DNA of 64,000 bases from Cristatella mucedo (GCA_009760855.2 WPIO01000074.1:1616001-1680000); one strand, 5' to 3'; counted from the first letter of the stretch, positions 25,011 to 36,843 are shown. The notes: generated by a model from the sequence alone, not told the origin. Numbers and translations are program-made.

Positions 25011-25544
25011 GCATTTGCAGCAGTAAAACAGGTTTTGTGTTCTGTGTGCCTGAGCACCTGTGTGGGGTTTCAGTGCATGCTGCTAGTCAGAGATCGTACT
25101 AAAGTTAAAGGTAAGTGGCCATACGCAGCAGTGGACCTGATTGTAGTCGTTTAGTGTACCATGCTGATCAGGCACGACACTTGTTAGCGGTTGCTTGCTT
25201 GATACCGTACAAGTCATTAACCGAAAGGGCATCGACATTTTTGCATCTTGGCGATAAGTCATACGATGATAGGAGCTTGAATCGACATTAATTTCCATAA
25301 CAGAACTATACCAAAATCTGCCATTATTATTATGACTACGTCTAACGTTCATACACGATTGGATGTGTTGAGCAATTTTGAGAGCGCGGACATTTAGTAA
25401 GTCCTTGGCACAAGCTGGAGTTCTTCTCTTTCCACGAACTCCTTCGGTATCCCCAGCTTTCTGGATTGAAGAATTGTAACATGCTCCTGGGCTTGAAAGG
25501 ATCAGCGATTTTGAAAGGCATAACACATAAAGGTAGTTGTACCA

Positions 25545-25635
25545 GGTCTTCGCCTAGGAGATAAGATCCTCGCTCGTCATGAACCAGGTAGTGGCCTCGA
25601 GTGCGGCAGTGGGCTATTCTTTATTGTCCGCCGCA
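25545..25635 (+). repeat. Diverged SINE1 (unit A)
   Basis: GCCTAGGAGATAAGATCCTC, a CTCGTCATGAACCAGG anticodon/variable-arm region, GCCTCGAGTGCGG in the B-box place, then GGGCTATTCTTTATTGTCCG and GCAAGCGATGG follow the SINE1 order. The counterpart at 35833-35935 shows it was there before the duplication. Confidence 0.55.
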
Positions 25636-26120
25636 AGCGATGGTCATAGGAGTTAAGGAATGTGCAATGCGATATAAAAAACGAAGCTGCTAAACCAGCT
25701 GAGCTCTTTCTTCTCTTTCCACTGGCGCTTCAGCGACATGGCAGGCAGTCCAAATGTAAAATTTTTGCTTTTCCAAGGACTGGACTAATATATGTATTAT
25801 GTCGCACCGAATGAGTCATCCCATGATGCAGTGAAGCTACTAGCTGGTGGGAATTAGCATTCAAGTCCTCAAGAAATCGTACAACTGACTGCCGAACTTC
25901 GCTTCAGTCATGCAACACCCCTCGCACCGTTGAATCTCTCTCATCAACCCCCTCGCCCGCTGGACCCGACGAATGTACGGCGGCGCCGTCCTTGATGTCA
26001 AAATCCAGTCTTCAAGATGCTATGCGGCTCCGTAAAGGTACAATTTAGGACACTAATGACCAACCTTTTTAGCTGTGACGTCGACATGCTTTTAGTACGT
26101 GCACCTTTGCATCCCTAATC

Positions 26121-26318
26121 CTAGCTCGAAGCGACTGGATAAACTGTGGCTAGCAAGACGTTTGCATTATCGGCTGGCTGCCTTGCCTCACGTCGAAACA
26201 CTTCAGACCAACTTAGAACGGCTTGAATCGTCCTAGCAGCCCAATGCAGTCTGCTGAATAGCTTTGCACGGAGCTGGGCAGCAACAATAGCTGCAACAAT
26301 GGGCGGGATTTGCTCCAC
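26121..26318 (-). CDS. Short conserved ORF, minus strand (unit A)
   Basis: A 65-codon frame. Its peptide blocks EQIPPIV, AAQL, LFSRLH and VFRREARQP recur in unit B at 36570-36274, and in broken form in the third copy near 37500-37740. It lies head to head with the MPAFEDA ORF (26586) across a G/C-rich gap, in all three copies. No family recognised. Whether it is translated, or an exon of something larger, cannot be decided from sequence alone. Confidence 0.25.
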   Translation of the reverse strand: MEQIPPIVAAIVAAQLRAKLFSRLHWAARTIQAVLSWSEVFRREARQPADNANVLLATVYPVASS

Positions 26319-26585
26319 CAGGTAATTGTCGGGCTATGTTCCGGTCTCGGGTCACGTGACTGATCCACCGGCGCCGTGACTCGGCATTGCCGTACCCGCC
26401 GCCGTGCCGTTCAAACCGCCACCGAGATTCCGAGAGAAGGCAGCTGTGTAGAAGGCCCCCTATTTACCATCATTTAGGCAGCTTTTAATACTGGTAAGTA
26501 GTTCAATGGTTTAGGAACAATCCGTTGGCTGGAGCGTCGAAAAGGCTTTGACGGGAGTTGACTCGTTTGATTTTAGAGACTCAAC

Positions 26586-26822
26586 ATGCCAGCTTTCGAG
26601 GACGCCTGTACTCAGCCGATGGGACGCGCTGGGAGTCCACGGCCTGGGGACGTTGCACCGCTGGCATTGCAGCTGCTGCAACCCGATAATTTGGAGTCGG
26701 CGCGCCAAGTCGAGCATCCGGATGATGAGGCACCGCACCTGGTGCCCGAACCTGACATTGTGGTAGCGCCGGCGGATGCGCCCGTCCACGAGGAGCCGCC
26801 GGTCCTGCAACCTGCCGTGTAG
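26586..26822 (+). CDS. Conserved short MPAFEDA ORF, unit A copy
   Basis: 78 codons, from an ATG preceded by TTTTAGAGACTCAACATGCC and a conserved leader containing GGTAAGTAG. The product is rich in Pro, Glu, Asp and Ala, has no membrane segment, and shows an acidic EAPHLVPEPDIV block. Against the unit B copy I count about 11 synonymous codon differences, 10 codons with replacement changes and one in-frame single-codon indel. Neutral drift would give far more replacement changes, so the frame was probably under selection. It may be the first exon of a larger gene or the N-terminus of a mobile-element protein. The stop is followed by proline-rich sequence in the same frame. Confidence 0.45.
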   Translation: MPAFEDACTQPMGRAGSPRPGDVAPLALQLLQPDNLESARQVEHPDDEAPHLVPEPDIVVAPADAPVHEEPPVLQPAV

Positions 26823-27308
26823 CCGCCCAGCCCGCCGACGCCACTGTCGCAGGAGATGCCGACGGCTGCTGTGGCGGGGGGGGGGGGGCACAGTCGTCAC
26901 CTGCGAGACGGAGCAAACTGTTCGGTAGGAGTGAGTGCGCATGACGTTAGGGGTCGTTCCGTTTGGGAGCCGGCCGAGCGAACTGCCGTTCGTTTCACCA
27001 TCGCCGGCTGAGCTACTACAGGCCAGGCAGGAGCTTCGTTGTTAATTGCAGCAAGGAGAAGAGGACGAGAGTTCGAGCTGTCACCGGATAATTTGGGGCC
27101 AATAGGCGTAAGTTATAAATTCTCGGATGACGACAGCCCAGTCGTTGATACGTACCAGCCGTGGCTTGCCTGCGCTTTGCTTTCGTCTGGGCCAAATGTG
27201 GCGTCCATAGAGGTTCGCTGTGTCGAGCCAGACAGTCGAGAGTAATTGCATGTACCCAGGTAACTTGCCGCCCAGGTGGGCCAGGAGATGAATAAATAAA
27301 TGCTACCA

Positions 27309-27467
27309 GATTAACCAGCCTCTTTTGGTATAGCGACGGAAGAGCCTTTACGGCTACCACCACCGCTTGCAGTGGCGATAAAGAATTGCCCACCGCAGGA
27401 TTCAAACCCACGACCTCGGGGCGAGGTCGTGAAAAGCAACGCCTTACCTAGTGAGCCATTGCGACTC
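27309..27467 (-). repeat. SINE1, minus strand; empty site in unit B
   Basis: Reverse-complement order is A box, CTTTTCACGACCTC hairpin arm, GGTTTGAATCCTGCGGTGGG, the GGCAATTCTTTATCGCC body, GCTCTTCCGTCGCTATACCA and the tail. Hairpin arms lie at 27409-27417 and 27423-27431. Unit B at about 38725-38735 reads straight through without the element, so it inserted after the duplication. Confidence 0.9.
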
Positions 27468-28323
27468 ACCAACGTCGGAAGGAGCATAAACGTGCATTCA
27501 AATAATTGCTGCGCTTGCAGAAGTGGCAGTATAGTTGACCGGCGTGACGAAACGAGCTACGGGAAAACTCGGCCGAGCCGACGGCAGTCGATAAACTATG
27601 GTATGCACATCCTTTAAACCGAAAAACGAGACGCTGAAGATATGTGACGTTGGAGCAACAGGACGCTGGAGCAACATGGCATCAATCGCTAGAGCATCGA
27701 CTAACCGGCAGTCTATCGTTCCATTTTGAATCCGCGTACAAAAAACGCTTATTTTTCGTAGCTTAGCTGCATTGTCGCCGCTACAGTACAAAGGTAGTAA
27801 ATTATATTCAATAAATGCTTCATCTTGCCAGTGTCATCTTACTAGACATCAGCTGATTGCAATTTATGATCGTGGTGGTTTGGGCAAGCTTGGCTAAATG
27901 TCCCTTACTACTTTTACCTAGGCATGCCGCGCGTGATGAGTTGTTAAGAAAATTTTTCGCTGACCGCCAGCTAACAGCTGCGACTCCTCAATTAAAGCTT
28001 TGGGAGGGCCTTAAGCTTTCCATCGACTGTCCAAATTGGGACTCAGCTGTTTCCAGCGAGGCGCCGCTCTGCTCAGGGGTGCATCCGGATATCACAGTGT
28101 AGCCATACAAATCGCTCGAAAACCACTCAAAGCTGATTTCTAAGGGCTAGCCACCTGTTGGGAGCAACCATAGCAGAATAACCTCCAGCTAAATCCATTG
28201 TGAGCTCTCTGTAAGCGTCATAAAAGCCAAAGACCCATTGTGTACGGCTTCGGATTGAATGGAGGCAACCCGGCCACTTGACCACTAAAGTCAGTCCAAC
28301 GGCATTAGCCCTTTCCTCCCTCC

Positions 28324-28860
<537 letters not shown>

Positions 28861-29569
28861 GAGCTATTTATTTGGTCCCCTGTCTGCGAATGATGGGGAC
28901 GTTGATCGCGTGTCAAATAGGCTATAGTACCTCGATCACGCTGCTATCGGCACTTTTCTGATCGGTAACCTTCACCATCAATGAAAGTATGGCTACGACA
29001 TGAGAATGAGGAAGCAATGCTGTAGCAATGATTAGAGGTATACCAAATCCAATTAAAACAGATACAACTTTGTATAGCTAAGCCGAGGTTAAACCGTATC
29101 AATGGCTCTCTCCAATAACTACTCGCTCAATCAAGTAAATCTGCTACAATAATTCAATTACTGGGAGCCTCTTTTTATGGCATGCTCAGCCGCCTGCTAC
29201 GGTAGATGAGACAGTGTGGGCTACATCTGCTTAGCATCCGTCTAAACATGCGCCCCTGCCCAGTGTACGTTGCCATATTCTTCTGTATTTTCTTCTCTGC
29301 TTGCAATATCGTGATTCGAGTGATATTGCGTTAACAATGAAACGACTTTAACATACCGGTGACTCAGTTGGCTGAACCTCTGCAGATGAAATTGACCTAC
29401 GGATCAGGCCTAATCAATTTAATGTCCTTGGCTACACGTCAAATGAAATACCCATTATCTGCTGAGATAGCTACACTAGTCAGCAAGTGCAACTGTTTTT
29501 CCTTTTCAAAGGCAATGCAAGTTAATGTCCTTGTGGACTTAGGGCTTTTCTCTATTAACAGTATCTTGG

Positions 29570-29685
29570 CTTATTTAAAATCCTCATTTGTATAGAGGCA
29601 GAAGAGCTATACGGACTATTGCCAACTCTTGCAGTTGGCAAACGAGAATCAGCCAACTGCAGGATTTTAACCCACGACCCAATTC
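29570..29685 (-). repeat. SINE1, minus strand (unit A)
   Basis: TTTGTATAGAGGCAGAAGAG at the tail side and CAACTGCAGGATTTTAACCC at the B-box side match the copy at 40910-41040. It is shared by both units and therefore older than the duplication. Confidence 0.65.
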
Positions 29686-29689
29686 AGTC

Positions 29690-30760
29690 AGGCGAATACT
29701 CAAGGAAACAGCACCAGATCATGAGAACTCAAGCGAATTCTTCCTAGTCTCCATTCCACCGTTTCTATCAAACGCCCTGGAACGAGTCATAACAGACAAG
29801 CTGAACTGAAATATTAAAATTTCAAACCTCGTTAAAAAATTGCATTCTAGATAAAGAGCTAATCACTGCTCCTAGTCAGCATTGCTTTGGTGTATAGCGA
29901 TATGATTAAGGAAAACAGACTTAGATATAGAGCATTCCTGCTTGTTTTTCTCGATCTTTCGGTAACGTTTCATACTATCAATCACCAAATCCTTCTTACA
30001 CGCCTCCCATTTCGCCTGGGCATCACTGGCACTGCTCTGCAATGGTTCAGGTACCATCTTGGTGGGAGAAGTTATTAGACAAAAGACCGCCGAAGGAACC
30101 TCTGAAATCAGATTTACTTCAGGGTTCAGTGCTTATTCACATTTATATCGCCGACTAAACTCTCTCTCTCTCTATCTTTTGCCGATGCGATATCCAGGCG
30201 CAATCTAGGGTTTCACTTCTATGCAGATTATATTCAGTTGTACACTGTTTGCAGGTCTACCGGCCTATGCAAGCAGGGGCTCACAGCTGGTACGAAACTC
30301 TGAAGCTAGGCTTGTCAGTCAAGAGCGTCGCAATTGCCAAATCTTACCACTGCTCGCCGACATGCACAGGCTCCCAGTCAAACGAAGCATCGACTTAAAG
30401 GTTTTTTCACTCGCTTTCTAGTTCCTTCCTTCTTTGACTGCAGCCTTGCCAGAAGGCCCGGCGCCTGACCAGGCTAAGCATGGTACTATATACTATTCGG
30501 AATCTCATTGTCTATACATTCGTCGCATAAAAATTAAATAATTTGGAGACTGTGCCTTAAGTGTCCAAAAAGAAGCTAAAAACGCATCTGGTTATCGAAG
30601 CGTTTAGTGGGTCCTTGTGATGCGACTTTACTGTGCTCATTGGTGCTGACACCGTGCCTGCTGCCACTAATCATACTTTCATGCTGATTCTAAGCACGTC
30701 ACACATAACCATGCTATTCTTGCTCATTATTCGAGCATCCTATCGCTGATAATTCGATCG
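29690..30760 (+). repeat. L2-like LINE remnant with RT motifs (unit A)
   Basis: Contains reverse-transcriptase motif A in decayed form (FLLVFLDLSVTFHTINHQIL, 29934 onward) and the following TALQWFRYHLGGRSY block. A YADYIQLY remnant of the catalytic YADD motif lies near 30220, and the RT C-terminal blocks (RGSQLVRNSEARLVSQERR) lie at 30280-30340. After it comes the 3' UTR to about 30760. Stops and an internal deletion after YADYIQLY break the frame. The counterpart in unit B runs 41330-42575 and resumes at 44487. Dead copy. Confidence 0.9.
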
Positions 30761-31138
30761 TGCCAAGTTATCGTGCGTAAGCTATCTAGGTATCGTGCAG
30801 GCGGTGGGGTTGGGGGGGGGGTATTCATAGCCGGCTGGCACCACGTACCACGTGCTTGCTCATTTATTTAGTATCGGCAATTCAGCAAAGGCTGAGCTCA
30901 TCGAAAACACTACACAGGGCTTCGCGCTCACGCGACAGACGAACAGGATGAATAAGTGAGCAGAGTGGTTGCGGTGCGTGTTAGAAGCAGCTAAGCTCCA
31001 GCCGCCCTCATAATTCGATTCTGCCCTCCATCGGTGCCCGCATACAAGTACTGGGACAAAGGTGATAACTGACGAAAACTTTCAACCGTCGATCACACTT
31101 ACGGGCCTCTAAATTTGTTCCAGTCAATCGGCATCTGA

Positions 31139-31492
31139 TCAGCCAAACCATGCGGCCCATTTGTTTTCACGAAATTTTTTCATTTTTCTGAACCTGTACC
31201 ACGGAAAGTACACTGTGTAATCGCTTATCAACAATTTCTTGCACATGCTAAATTTTCCGAAAACAAGCTTGTTGTGAGCAGTGTGTCCTCGTGGGTTATG
31301 CAAAACGCCGCTGTCATAGAGCACGAGCTACGCGAGCCAATACTGTCCGAAGCAAGTCTTAAAGTGGGGTAGCATGCCAATTGACATTGCCTACGTGAAA
31401 TTCCGTGCGTAGCTACTGAAAGCACAATGAACTTAGCAAAAACACTGAAAGATGATGGGTATTTTCAGTGCTCATACGTTGCACAAACGCTC
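31139..31492. other. Unit A segment without supported gene
   Basis: Aligns with 45920-46230 of unit B. Short minus frames on both units are interrupted at different places. Confidence 0.5.
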
Positions 31493-31494
31493 TC

Positions 31495-31635
31495 TTTGGT
31501 CTAGCTGTTAAGGTGCTCGCTCCGACCAAGGTCTGACTGAGGTCGTGGGCTCGAACCCCGAGGCATACGTGAAGCACCTGAATCGAGATTAAGTTCTCAT
31601 GGGGCACTATATAAAGGCATTGTATATTATATTTA
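31495..31635 (+). repeat. SINE2, full length; empty site in unit B
   Basis: The tRNA-like head has TTGGTCTAGCTGTTAAGGTG (A box) and GTGGGCTCGAACCCCG (B box). It is followed by AAGCACCTGAATCGAGATTA and GGGGCACTATATAAAGGCAT, the L2-type stem-loop tail. The candidate target-site duplication TCTTTG is at 31493-31498 and 31636-31641. Unit B reads uninterrupted at 46227-46245. This is a clean post-duplication insertion. Confidence 0.92.
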
Positions 31636-32149
31636 TCTTTGCACTGTCAATGACTAGATGTGACGCGTACCCGAAGTCGGTGGGTGGGAAAGCTCGCCAA
31701 GGTTGCGCCTGCCCCGCTTTTGAGAACCTAAAGCCTGGACCTCACTCTGCAGAGATCAAGGCGCTCAATAACTTGAGTCGAATTAAAATGAAGCTGCACA
31801 CAGCGGCACATTGCACCTGTTCGTCAGAGAATGCGCAGTTTCTGTGCGACGTGTTCTCTGAGTTGTCATACGAGACGGTAGCATTCATTTTAGCGTTGGC
31901 AAATTTACGAGCTTCAGCTCGTGAATGTTAAGCCCGTTTTGCCGCTCCGAATGTCAAGGACACTATAAAATAGTATGACTTAGTAGCTGTCAAATTTTTA
32001 TTAACCAGCTGCCACCATCAAGCGTCTGGTGCTGTTACGCCAACGGAACGCCACTGCCATTAGTCTTAGGATTGAAGATGTCTACCCGTGCCTGTTGTCA
32101 CACAAAAGCCTAAGGTGTCCTGCCGCATTATTCGGCATCGACGTAGCTG

Positions 32150-32360
32150 GGCTTTTGTTCCGTTGCCGTTTATGGCCATGGTAATCAGGCCTTGGCTAGT
32201 TTATGGCCCCATCGGCCACGATATCAGCTCGCCGCTGCCAGTTTATGAGACTCTGAAATTTGTGGCGGGTGCTGACGCCGCTCTCGGGGTGGGGGGGGAC
32301 ATGGATTTATGAGGGAGCGAATCGCCACTTGAGGCTACAGCTGCACCTGATAGGCGAGTC
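32150..32360 (+). repeat. Segment present three times (32150, 34141, 46770)
   Basis: A block beginning GCTGGGCTTTTGTTCCGTTG and running to GATAGGCGAGTCGTCCG occurs here, at the collinear place in unit B (about 46770-46985), and as an extra copy at 34141-34358 near the left end of unit B. Confidence 0.9.
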
Positions 32361-32668
32361 GTCCGTTTCCAATGGGATTATGATGACATTTTGCTTCTGA
32401 GCTAGGAACCACGAGTTGTGCCGGAAGTTGCGTCGGCGAGCAAACGATTCGTTGCCGCTGTTGCCTGTGACTAGGCTTCATGCAGTCGGCCAATTTACAT
32501 AGAACCTCGCCTATGGGCAGCCTACAGATGCGTGCATTTAAAGCTGCCCTCCTAAAAATCCTGAACCACTGCTGGAATCCTTCCTCCGTTACCCTTCCGC
32601 CAGATTGCGAGGCCGCCTCCCCTCCGTTGGCGCAAGGCACGCTCTTTGGTCAATTAGCCTCATGCCAC

Positions 32669-32708
32669 GTGGTTTTACCTGGTAAGTATCCACGTGCTAG
32701 ATATCCAC
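32669..32708 (+). repeat. Single-unit form of 25-bp minisatellite
   Basis: One 25-base unit (32669-32693) plus a 15-base partial. The counterpart at 47403-47492 has three units plus the partial. Confidence 0.85.
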
Positions 32709-33659
32709 TCTAAAGAGGCTGAAGGGCTTAAAAAATGCATGTAGTATGGGAAAGCATGGCGTACAGATTCATTGCTCTCCGCCGAACCAACTACTTGTTA
32801 AATGGAACTCATCAAACTACGGCCAAGGCACACAGGGGGCTTAAAGTTCTGTCGCTTTCCCGATTGCCGCATTTAGTCGTTTCCGTAACTCGTCGGCAGA
32901 TTTTTAGATGGTCAGCACCGGCCAATTAACGCAGGCATTTGAAGGCCGTGGCTAGGTGACGAGGCTGGTGTGCGCTCAATCGTAGCAACAGCTTCGCTGT
33001 TGGAAGCGAAAGGTACCATCATTAACGTTGATCTTATTTCTCCTAGTGTCTTGCCCGTGATTAGCTTACACCAAGGATCTACTCTTACCCTCAGGCTGCC
33101 TTTCTCGCATCATTTATCTGGGCACCTTGCCCAAACGCAATCTTCGCTGACCGTGCATTAAACTCAGAAGCACCTATAATGTAATACTTTCTGCACTTCC
33201 CGCCCACGAATTAAGCAGTAAATGTAAAGGTTTAAATTCATGTTTTTATATTTCTAGTTTTATTTTTTTATATTTCTATAATTTATTCACGTATTTATTT
33301 AGATATACTCATTTAAGTTCATATTATATCACATTTAAATTTAAATACTACCTTTTTTAAATTTACGTGCGAGCTGCTGCCGTCGCTCGTCGGCGGCATG
33401 TCGTCTCACAATCTCACGAGGTAAATTGAAATTATCGGGTGACAGAGTCGTCAGCTAGCACGCTCAACGGTCTTCTCGTCTAGCCACTGCGAGCGACGGC
33501 CGCGACTGATTAAAGTCTCAGCTCCAGACGTGGCTAAAAGTCACTGTTATTAATAAGTCACAATAAGCGAGACCCGAATGGGTGCTTTGTGAAGCGACAT
33601 AATTTGGTTATGTAGTATCCGACTCTTCGATTGGAGAAACTAAGCGAGACGCCGTAAGC

Positions 33660-34176
33660 TTAAGAGTAGCTCAATAAGTTATCCACTGACTGCGTCGTAA
33701 AATAGCTCGCATTTAGTAGCGTTACTGCGCTGCAAGAATATTTCAGAGACACGACAATTTGCAGTTCAGGATAATGATTGAAGCACCTTGCAATTAAAAT
33801 GCTCACACTAGTGGCAGTTCGGTGCAATGCCGAGCGAAAGCTTCTGCTCAGCAGATAGCAAGGCAGGGTGTGATCTGTACAGGCAGCTGCGGTCAGGTGT
33901 TCTTCTCCTGCCTCCGGAAGGCGTTGTAGATGTGACGTTGCCCTGCACATTTAGAAGCGACAGATGAAAATCAGCGGAAGCTGAATAGGTCAGAGGGACG
34001 ATTTTCTGTGCCACTGCCTCGCGGCTGCTGTAACGTGTGGCACTGCAGATCCGTGGGAATTCAGAAAAAATGTCATAAAAGGCGCAATTGTATGGACTGC
34101 GGTTGCAGTTGAGGCTAAATAAATTGCATTGCCACGGTCGAGGCTGGGCTTTTGTTTCGTTTCCGTTTATGGCCAT
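33660..34176 (-). pseudogene. Paired minus-strand ORFs (unit B)
   Basis: Frames 34176-33808 (122 codons) and 33950-33660 (96 codons) overlap in different frames and are the counterparts of 24063-23520. The first begins inside the inserted block that starts at 34141, so its N-terminus is not ancestral. Shared segments: CNLFSLNCNRSPY, FYDIFSE, IVPLT and the LKYSCS region. No family recognised. Confidence 0.25.
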
Positions 34177-34358
34177 GTTATTCAGGCCATGGCCAGTTTA
34201 TGACCCCAATCGGCCGCGATATCAGCCCGCCGCCGCCAGTTTATGAGACTGAAATTTGTGGTGGGTGCTGACGCCGCTATCGGGGTGGTGGGACATGGAT
34301 TTATGAGGGAGCGAGTTGCAACTCGAGTCTACAGCTGCACCTGATATGCGAGTCTTCC
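34141..34358 (+). repeat. Extra copy of the 32150-32360 segment
   Basis: It sits between sequence matching 24002 (left) and sequence resembling 24045 (right) of unit A, and has no counterpart there. It is a same-orientation copy of a segment whose normal places are 32150 and 46770. Confidence 0.85.
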
Positions 34359-34359
34359 G

Positions 34360-34860
34360 GTAATTTTGTGAAGCTCACGTATCAGTAATGCCCTCAGCCG
34401 GGCTAGGCGACCAGATTTCGATCAGTACTTCCGGGAGTGATGTGCAATATATACGTGTTAATTTATTTACAATATTTCATCTATACTAGGACTCAGTGAA
34501 GCTAGTCTACATGCAGTGAGCTCTAGAAGAGTAAGTCAGATAAAACAACTTAGACGTGGTTACCTCTTCCCGTAGCTGGTCCATAACGATGTTTCGGTTT
34601 GTGCTTGAGGTTGCGTACAGCAGCAGAAAGTACGTTTCAGACAAGCAGAAATATCTTTTTGGGTCACAAAAATTTGCTTTCTTCCTTCAGATGTCATCAT
34701 GCATGGACTAAGTACTGTCACCACCTACCTCTCTTATATAAACTCCTGCCACGTTCAAGCTCAGGTTAACATTGTTAAAAAAATTCCACCTCGTTTCGGG
34801 ACGCTAGTCTCTTTTGGACATACGAGAAGAAGCCAGGTATAACAGCGGCTTTGTCTTAGC
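34360..34860. other. Unit B segment without match in A
   Basis: Unit A has different sequence (24060-24600, including an L2 fragment) between the same flanking blocks. No gene is seen. Confidence 0.5.
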
Positions 34861-35077
34861 ACATCCGGGTTATTAGGCCTAGCTTGCGTGGTCTAATAGC
34901 GAGTCGGTGCTCAGCCGTGGCATTCTAACTGGCCCTTGACGTGGCACGGCCGGCCGGGATCGCCGATGATTCGACGACGCCCGCCAACGGCAGGCTTGAC
35001 AGGGTGATCAGAAGGTGTAAGTCTTGGACCGTGTAAGTTTAAGGTAACTACGTATCAGTCCAGATCAGCTTTCCGTA

Positions 35078-35300
35078 TGTAATGGAATGTAGTTCCGCCT
35101 GTAACTCCACAAAGTCACAAAGACTTTGTGGGGGTTATGCAGGACACTATTTGCAGCGAACTCAGTGTCCGCCCACTCACAGCCTAAGCTTGTTTAGGTA
35201 ATATTGGTTGGTAACATCCTTCCGACAAACAGAACGTGGGAAGCATTGCAGAGTTAGGAGAGCAGCTGAGGTAGTAAGTAGCACGGAAGTAGCATGTGCA
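35078..35300 (-). repeat. LINE-B 3' UTR fragment, minus strand (unit B)
   Basis: Counterpart of 24805-25010: GTAACTCCACAAAGTCACAA, GGGTTATGCAGGACA and CCCACTCACAGCCTAAGC in order. Confidence 0.75.
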
Positions 35301-35832
35301 GCAGTGAAACAGTTTATGTGTCCTATGTGCCTGGGCACCTGTGTGGGGTTTCAGGGCATGCTGCTAGTCAGAGATCTTACTAGTCAAAGGTAAGCGGCCA
35401 TGCGAAAATAGTGGACCTAATTGTAGTCGTTTAGTGTGACATGCTGGCTAGGCTCGACACTTGTTAGCGTTTGCTTGCTTGACACAGCACAACTCTTTTA
35501 CCCAAAGGCTATCGACTTTTACGTTTCTTGGTGATAAGTGACAAGATGATAGGAACTTAAATATATATCAAGTTCTCTAACACAATCATACTTAAAACTA
35601 GCGTTTTTATTATTACTGCATCTAATGTACATTAAGGATTGGAAGTGTGAAGCAATTACGAGAGCGGGAGGGGGGAGGGGGAACTTCATGAGTCCTGGCC
35701 ACAAGCCGGAGTTCTTCTTCTTGAACGACCACCTTCTGTATCCCCAGCTTCCTGAATTGAAGCATTGTAACCGGTTCATGGGCTTGAAAGACTCGCCGAT
35801 TTTGAAAGCCAGATCCATAAAAGTAGTTGTAC

Positions 35833-35935
35833 TAGGTTTTAGCCTAGGACGTAAGATGTTCGCTCTTCACGAGCCAGGTGTTGGGGTCGAGTCCGGCAGT
35901 TTGCAATTCTTTATTTCCCGCTGCAAGCAATCGTA
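35833..35935 (+). repeat. Diverged SINE1 (unit B)
   Basis: GCCTAGGACGTAAGATGTTC, CTTCACGAGCCAGGTGTTGG, GGTCGAGTCCGGCAG, CAATTCTTTATTTCCC and GCAAGCAATCG follow the SINE1 order. Counterpart of 25545-25635. Confidence 0.6.
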
Positions 35936-36273
35936 ATAGCCGGCAAGGATCATGCGACGATATAGAAATGAAGCTATTCGATCAGCAAAACTCTTTCTTC
36001 TCTCTTCGAGAAGGGCGGCAGTCCAGTTGTATACTATTTACACTACGAAGGACGGCACTAATATATGTATTAAGTCGCACCAAGTGAGTCATTCATTGAT
36101 GACGTAAAGCTACGAGCTGGTGGGGATCAGCATTCAAGTCAGCAAGAAATTGTATGACTGACTGCCCAACTTCTGCTCCAGTCATGCCACACCCCTCGAA
36201 ACGTCGCTTCTCTCTCATCCACCCCTCCCCCACCGTTGGACCCGGCGAATGAACGGTGGCACCATTGTTGATG

Positions 36274-36570
36274 TCAAAATCCAGTCTTCGAGATGCTATG
36301 CGTCTCCGTTAAGGTGAAATTTAGGACACTAATACCCAACTTTTTTAGCCGCGACGCCGAGATGGTTGTAGGATGTGCATCTTCGCATCTCTGAAAATAG
36401 CTGGTAGGGCCTCCATAAACCTTGGCTAGCGAGAAGTCCACACCCGTGGTTGGCTGCCTTGCTTCACGTCGAAACACTTTAGAATAAGTGGGAACGGCTT
36501 GAAGCCACCTATCAGCCAAATGCAATCTACTGAATAGATTTGGACGGAGCTGGGCTGCAACAGTAGCCAC
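36274..36570 (-). CDS. Short conserved ORF, minus strand (B2)
   Basis: A 98-codon frame that contains the same blocks as the unit A frame at 26318-26121 (AAQL, LFSRLH, LQAV, VFRREARQP) and extends further at its C-terminus. Head to head with the MPAFEDA ORF at 36844. No family recognised. Confidence 0.25.
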   Translation of the reverse strand: MATVAAQLRPNLFSRLHLADRWLQAVPTYSKVFRREARQPTTGVDFSLAKVYGGPTSYFQRCEDAHPTTISASRLKKLGISVLNFTLTETHSISKTGF

Positions 36571-36657
36571 AACGATGGGCGGGATTTGCTCAAGCAGCTA
36601 ATCAGGCTCCGGTTTCAGATCACGTGACCAAGCCACCGGTGCCTTGACTTGGCATTG

Positions 36658-36684
36658 CCGCCGCCGCCGCCGCCGCCGCCGCCG
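36658..36684. repeat. (CCG)n trinucleotide run
   Basis: About eight CCG units in the G/C-rich gap between the two divergent conserved ORFs. Confidence 0.95.
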
Positions 36685-36843
36685 AGATTCCGTGAGGAGG
36701 CAGCAGTGTAGAAGGCCCGGTTTACCTTCATTTAGGCAGCTTTTAATACCGGTAAGTAGCTCAATGGGCTAGGAACGATCCGTTGGTTGGAGCTTCGCGA
36801 TGGCTTTGACGGGAGTTGACTCGTTTGATTTTAGAGACTCAAC

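Noticed and set aside
31599-31931. 110-codon frame starting MGHYIKALYIIFIF, resembling a signal peptide
   Set aside because: The first 14 or so codons are the SINE2 tail inserted after duplication. The counterpart in unit B is broken after about 40 codons.
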